A stretch of 64,000 bases of DNA, from contig NZ_JAIUZI010000004.1 in assembly GCF_020171285.1 (NCBI RefSeq), forward strand, positions 1 to 64,000. The letters are read 5' to 3'. Of this stretch, positions 60,708 through 64,000 are shown piece after piece. The stretch comes from Seohaeicola saemankumensis. GTDB taxonomy: Bacteria; Pseudomonadota; Alphaproteobacteria; Rhodobacterales; Rhodobacteraceae. Under the pieces are notes generated by a model. It was given only the letters and a program-made list of their open reading frames with translations. It had not been told where the DNA came from and did not search any database. The stretch's first letter is position 1. Every line of letters begins with the position of its first letter. A program made the translations under genes and the position numbers.

Positions 60708-61184
60708 ATGGCGCAGAAGAAATCAGACCCCAACTATAAGGTGATCGCGGAAAACCGGCGGGCGCGGTTCGACTATGCCATCGAGGATGACATTGAATGC
60801 GGGTTGCTGCTGGAAGGATCTGAGGTCAAATCGCTGCGGGCGAACGGGGCCAATATCGCTGAAAGCTACGCCGCGGTGGAAGACGGGGAGCTGTGGCTGA
60901 TCAACAGCTATATCGCGCCCTACGAGCAGGCCAAGACATTTCGTCACGAGGAGCGGCGGCGGCGCAAGATGCTGGTCAGCCGCAAACAGCTGGCCACGCT
61001 GTGGAACGCGACCCAGCGCAAGGGCATGACGCTGGTGCCCATCGTGATGTATTTCAATCACAAGGGGCTGGCGAAACTGAAGCTGGGGATCGCCAAGGGC
61101 AAGAAGCTGCATGACAAGCGCGACACTCAGGCGAAACGCGACTGGTCGCGGCAAAAACAGCGCCTGCTGAAGGACAACCGCTAA
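60708..61184 (+). CDS. smpB: SsrA-binding protein SmpB
   Basis: A 158-residue RNA-binding beta-barrel protein that brings tmRNA to stalled ribosomes in trans-translation. Family motifs are [39 protein letters not shown] and [20 protein letters not shown], with the basic tail [21 protein letters not shown]. The tmRNA gene itself is not in the window. Probably monocistronic, behind the sulfotransferase terminators. Confidence 0.97.
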   Translation: MAQKKSDPNYKVIAENRRARFDYAIEDDIECGLLLEGSEVKSLRANGANIAESYAAVEDGELWLINSYIAPYEQAKTFRHEERRRRKMLVSRKQLATLWNATQRKGMTLVPIVMYFNHKGLAKLKLGIAKGKKLHDKRDTQAKRDWSRQKQRLLKDNR

Positions 61185-61292
61185 TCGTACACGCCCGTTG
61201 TCTGCAATGCGACCGTGGCACCACTTGCAACGGCGGCGGCGGACGCGTAGGCAGAAACCCGACCAACATGCAGCAAGACCTGGGTGAGACTG

Positions 61293-62147
61293 ATGCAGGA
61301 CGATCCAAGAACCCTCGTTTCGACCGACTGGCTGGCGGCACATCTGAAGGATCCGGATCTGCGGGTGCTGGATGGGTCGTGGTATCTGCCGCAGGCAGGG
61401 CGGGATGCGCGGGCCGAGTATGATGCGGCGCATATTCCCGGAGCCCGCTTCTTTGATATCGACGACATTTCCGACCAGCGATCGGACCTGCCGCATATGG
61501 CGCCCCCGGCGGAAAAGTTCATGTCGCGGCTGCGCGCCATGGGGGTCGGCGACGGGCATCAGGTCGTGGTCTATGACGGCTCCGGCCTCAGTTCTGCGGC
61601 GCGCGTGTGGTGGATGTTCCGGCTGATGGGGCAGACAAACGTCGCCGTGCTGGACGGCGGATTTCCGAAGTGGCAGGCCGAGGAACGCCCGATTGAAGAC
61701 ATGCCGCCCGTCGTTCGCGACCGGCATATGACGGTGCGGGTTCAAAACAGCCTTGTGCGGGACGTGACCCAGGTGTCGGCGGCCGCCAAGCTGGGCGATC
61801 ACGAGATCATCGACGCGCGTCCGCCCGGACGGTTTCGGGGCGAGGATCCGGAACCGCGCGAGGGGTTGCGCGGCGGCCATATTCCCGGATCCAAGAACGT
61901 CTGTTTCAAGGACCTGCTGAACGCGGACGGCACCATGAAATCGCTCAATGAAACGCGCGCCGTCTTTGTGGCGGCGGGGGTCGATCTGACAAAGCCGGCG
62001 ATCACCACCTGTGGTTCGGGCGTCACCGCTGCGGTTCTGAGCCTCGCGCTGGAGCGTTTGGGCAAGGACGATCATTCGCTATATGACGGGTCCTGGAGTG
62101 AATGGGGGGCATTCCCCACGCTGCCCGTCGCAACCGGAGAGAACTGA
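61293..62147 (+). CDS. sseA: 3-Mercaptopyruvate sulfurtransferase SseA
   Basis: A 284-residue tandem-rhodanese enzyme that transfers sulfur from 3-mercaptopyruvate to thiol acceptors or cyanide. The C-terminal domain carries the active-site loop TCGSGVTAA (CGSGVT is diagnostic for mercaptopyruvate rather than thiosulfate). The N-terminal rhodanese is inactive, as is normal. ATG 61293 gives the usual start DDPRTLVSTDWLA; GTG 61284 is an alternative. The stop overlaps the aminotransferase ATG (TGATG), so both are coupled, linking cysteine/3-mercaptopyruvate transamination with sulfur transfer. Confidence 0.93.
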   Translation: MQDDPRTLVSTDWLAAHLKDPDLRVLDGSWYLPQAGRDARAEYDAAHIPGARFFDIDDISDQRSDLPHMAPPAEKFMSRLRAMGVGDGHQVVVYDGSGLSSAARVWWMFRLMGQTNVAVLDGGFPKWQAEERPIEDMPPVVRDRHMTVRVQNSLVRDVTQVSAAAKLGDHEIIDARPPGRFRGEDPEPREGLRGGHIPGSKNVCFKDLLNADGTMKSLNETRAVFVAAGVDLTKPAITTCGSGVTAAVLSLALERLGKDDHSLYDGSWSEWGAFPTLPVATGEN

Positions 62148-63331
62148 TGTTCGAGAACCTCAAGGAATTGCCAGCCGACAAGATCCTGGCGTTGATGCAG
62201 CTGTATCGCGACGACCCGCGTGAGCAGAAGATCGACCTTGGTGTCGGTGTCTACAAGAATGCCGAGGGCGTCACCCCGGTGATGCGCGCGGTCAAGGCGG
62301 CCGAACGCAAGCTGGTCGAGGAACAGCAGAGCAAATCCTATGTCGGGCTGGTCGGCGATCCGGCCTATTCCGACGCGATGATCGAGCTGATTCTGGGCGA
62401 TGCGGTGGAGCGCAACAAGGTCGGCGCGGCGGCGACACCGGGCGGAACCGGGGCGGTGCGGCAGGCGTTCGAGCTGATCCGCCTGGCCAACCCCAAGGCG
62501 CGCGTTTGGGTGTCGGACCCGACCTGGCCGAACCACACCACCATCCTGGCCTACCTGGGAATGGAGATGAAAACCTATCGCTATTTCGACTCCGAGACGC
62601 GCGGCGTGGATTTCGATGGCATGATGGCGGACCTGAAGACGGCGGACAAAGGCGATGTCGTTCTGCTGCATGGTTGCTGCCACAACCCGACCGGCGCGAA
62701 CCTGAACAAGGTCGAATGGCAGGCGGTCATCGACCTGCTGAACGAACGCGGATTGGTGCCGATGGTCGACATTGCCTACCAGGGGTTTGGCGACGGGCTG
62801 GAGGCGGATGCCGAAGCGACGCGCATGGTAGCGGCTGGCGTCCCGGAATGCCTGATCGCGGCCAGCTGTTCCAAGAACTTCGGTGTCTACCGCGAACGGA
62901 CCGGCTTGCTGATGGCCGTGTGCCAGGACGCGGGGCGTACCGGGATCAACCAGGGTACGCTGGCGTTCCTGAACCGGCAGAACTACTCTTTCCCACCCGA
63001 TCACGGCGCGCGGGTGGTGACGATGATCCTAACCGACCCCGAGCTGCGGGCCGACTGGGCCGCCGAGCTGGAGGAAATGCGGCTGGGCATGCTGGAAATC
63101 CGGCAACAGCTTGCCGATGAATTACAGCGCCTGACCGGCTCGGACCGCTTTGCATTCCTCGCCCAGCATCGCGGCATGTTCTCGCGGTTGGGGACCACGC
63201 CGGAGCTGGTGCAGAAACTGCGCGATGATCACGGTATCTACATGGTCGGCGACAGCCGGATGAACATCGCCGGGTTGAATGCCGCGACCGTTCCGGTCTT
63301 GGCCAAGGCGATTGTCGACGCCGGCATCTGA
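62147..63331 (+). CDS. Aromatic/aspartate aminotransferase (TyrB/AspC type)
   Basis: A 394-residue class I PLP enzyme. VGVYKNAEGVTPVMRAV, HGCCHNPTGAN (usually HACCHNPTG), DIAYQGFGDGLEADA, the PLP Lys in ASCSKNFGVYRERTG and a C-terminal SRMNIAGLN with the carboxylate-binding Arg are family hallmarks. It transaminates aromatic amino acids and probably aspartate; the overlap with sseA suggests it may also form 3-mercaptopyruvate from cysteine (inference). A terminator follows at 63371. Confidence 0.92.
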   Translation: MFENLKELPADKILALMQLYRDDPREQKIDLGVGVYKNAEGVTPVMRAVKAAERKLVEEQQSKSYVGLVGDPAYSDAMIELILGDAVERNKVGAAATPGGTGAVRQAFELIRLANPKARVWVSDPTWPNHTTILAYLGMEMKTYRYFDSETRGVDFDGMMADLKTADKGDVVLLHGCCHNPTGANLNKVEWQAVIDLLNERGLVPMVDIAYQGFGDGLEADAEATRMVAAGVPECLIAASCSKNFGVYRERTGLLMAVCQDAGRTGINQGTLAFLNRQNYSFPPDHGARVVTMILTDPELRADWAAELEEMRLGMLEIRQQLADELQRLTGSDRFAFLAQHRGMFSRLGTTPELVQKLRDDHGIYMVGDSRMNIAGLNAATVPVLAKAIVDAGI

Positions 63332-63370
63332 GCGGGCGTTTTGCCCCGCGGCCAAACCGGATTATCCTTT

Positions 63371-63403
63371 AAAACGCGCGTCCCGAGATGGGCGCGCGTT
63401 TTT
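63371..63403 (+). terminator. Rho-independent terminator after the aminotransferase
   Basis: AAAACGCGCG pairs with CGCGCGTTTT around TCCCGAGATGGG, followed by further T (63399-63403), 40 nt after the stop codon. Confidence 0.85.
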
Positions 63404-63422
63404 GGTATCTTGGGAGGTTCAG

Positions 63423-64000
63423 ATGCGATTTTTCCATGTCATTGCGGCTTTTTGCGCCCTGGCGGCGGGTCCGGTGCGGGCAGAGGGGCCTGCGTTCGAT
63501 TGCAGCAAGGCCGAAAGCAGCGCGGAGGAGGCGGTCTGTGCCTCCGATGATCTGACCGCACTGGATCGCGAGCTGGCGCGGTTGTACGGTCTGGCGGTCA
63601 ACGGCCCGAACATGTCTGAGGACCGGTTGAAGGAGTTGCGCGCCTATCAGCGCGGCTGGGTCAAGGGGCGCGACGAGTGCTGGAAGGCCAACCAGTTGGA
63701 GACCTGTATCGCGGATGAATACGCGTTGCGCATCCATGACCTGCGACAGGGCTATGCCGATGCGCGGGCCGAGGAGGGCGCATCGCTTGGCCCGTTTCCT
63801 TATGCCTGCGAGGGGCTGGATGCGCTGGTCAGCGTCGCTTTTGTGAACACCGGCCCATCGCGGGCGGTGCTGAAGTGGCGCGAGAACGCGCTGGTGCTGA
63901 CACAGGCGGAATCGGGCTCAGGCGCCCGCTATGAGGCGGGCGATGCCGAGTTCTGGACCAAAGGTGACGAGGCGATGTTCACCGCGCCGGATGGCGGCAG
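63423..64000 (+). CDS. LprI/MliC-like lysozyme-inhibitor domain protein, C-terminus cut by the window
   Basis: The 192 visible residues start with a signal peptide (AAFCALAAGPVRA-EGP). An LprI-type domain follows, with cysteines in FDCSKAESSAEEAVCASDDL, ELARLYGLAV and GRDECWKANQLETCIADEYALRI. Next comes a MliC-like segment, FPYACEGLDALVSVAFVNTG with LKWRENALVLTQAESGSGARYEA, as in membrane-bound inhibitors of C-type lysozyme. Such fusions protect peptidoglycan against host or competitor lysozymes in the periplasm. AGGTTCAG... provides a ribosome site (GGGAGG) before ATG 63423. Confidence 0.8.
   Translation, partial: MRFFHVIAAFCALAAGPVRAEGPAFDCSKAESSAEEAVCASDDLTALDRELARLYGLAVNGPNMSEDRLKELRAYQRGWVKGRDECWKANQLETCIADEYALRIHDLRQGYADARAEEGASLGPFPYACEGLDALVSVAFVNTGPSRAVLKWRENALVLTQAESGSGARYEAGDAEFWTKGDEAMFTAPDGG

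Overview
The window is high-GC, gene-dense DNA with the content and style of a marine alphaproteobacterium of the Rhodobacterales (Roseobacter group). Pointers are a TIGR02300-type acidic-tail protein, a DUF1523 membrane protein, a DUF5928-like glycosyltransferase, glcDEF, a ROSE-type heat-shock leader, and a dispersed 30-nt repeat of a kind I associate with this order. No species can be named from the sequence alone. The left edge (1-119) is the end of an IS3-family element.

Region 1 (about 0.97-23.2 kb) is a complete quinoprotein alcohol oxidation island. It holds an aldehyde dehydrogenase with a DUF779 partner and a three-gene sensory operon: a LuxR-type response regulator, a FIST (NosP-like) sensor and a PAS hybrid histidine kinase (NahK/ErcS'-like). 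It also holds a PQQ alcohol dehydrogenase whose Asp-Tyr-Asp motif predicts lanthanide dependence, with a small cytochrome c and a Sel1 protein. The PQQ-associated ABC set follows (permease, ATPase, unknown exported protein, beta-propeller, binding protein), then cytochrome c550 PedF, an MxaJ/XoxJ-like binding protein, a NosR/NirI-like flavo-iron-sulfur membrane protein with its ApbE flavin transferase, and pqqABCDE. The pqqA gene is only 36 codons long. Eight copies of one 17-bp box (TACGACYWWRGKCSAAT) lie upstream of these operons. In each case a TANNCT-like -10 element follows at nearly fixed spacing, so the island looks like one regulon. Two of the boxes may work in both directions.

Region 2 (23.4-26.9 kb) holds a large secreted RTX protein, tRNA-Ala(GGC), a TIGR02300 protein and a YgjP-like metallopeptidase. 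Region 3 (27-39.5 kb) is a sugar-acid catabolic block: a 2-hydroxyacid dehydrogenase, a DenD-like dehydrogenase, a KDG-type kinase, an FAH-fold enzyme, an enolase-superfamily dehydratase, a LysE exporter, an L-idonate 5-dehydrogenase, two SDRs and an IlvD/Edd dehydratase. Three near-identical palindromes (TTTGGTATACCAAA type) mark its promoters, but the matching regulator is not in the window. A thioesterase and AzlCD are interspersed.

Region 4 (39.5-49.4 kb) has glycolate oxidase glcDEF, a secreted trypsin-like protease, a small heat-shock protein behind an RpoH promoter and ROSE-like thermometer, gabD and a creatinase-like M24 enzyme. Region 5 (49.5-56.3 kb) is a six-gene cluster of unknown function: a coiled-coil protein, an unknown soluble protein, an AAA+ ATPase, another unknown protein, a small two-span membrane protein and a DUF1523 protein. 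This is the best candidate for an undescribed system. Region 6 (56.3-64 kb) has a globin-coupled diguanylate cyclase, a glycosyltransferase, a PaaI thioesterase, a sulfotransferase, smpB, a mercaptopyruvate sulfurtransferase, an aromatic aminotransferase and the start of an LprI/MliC-like lysozyme inhibitor.
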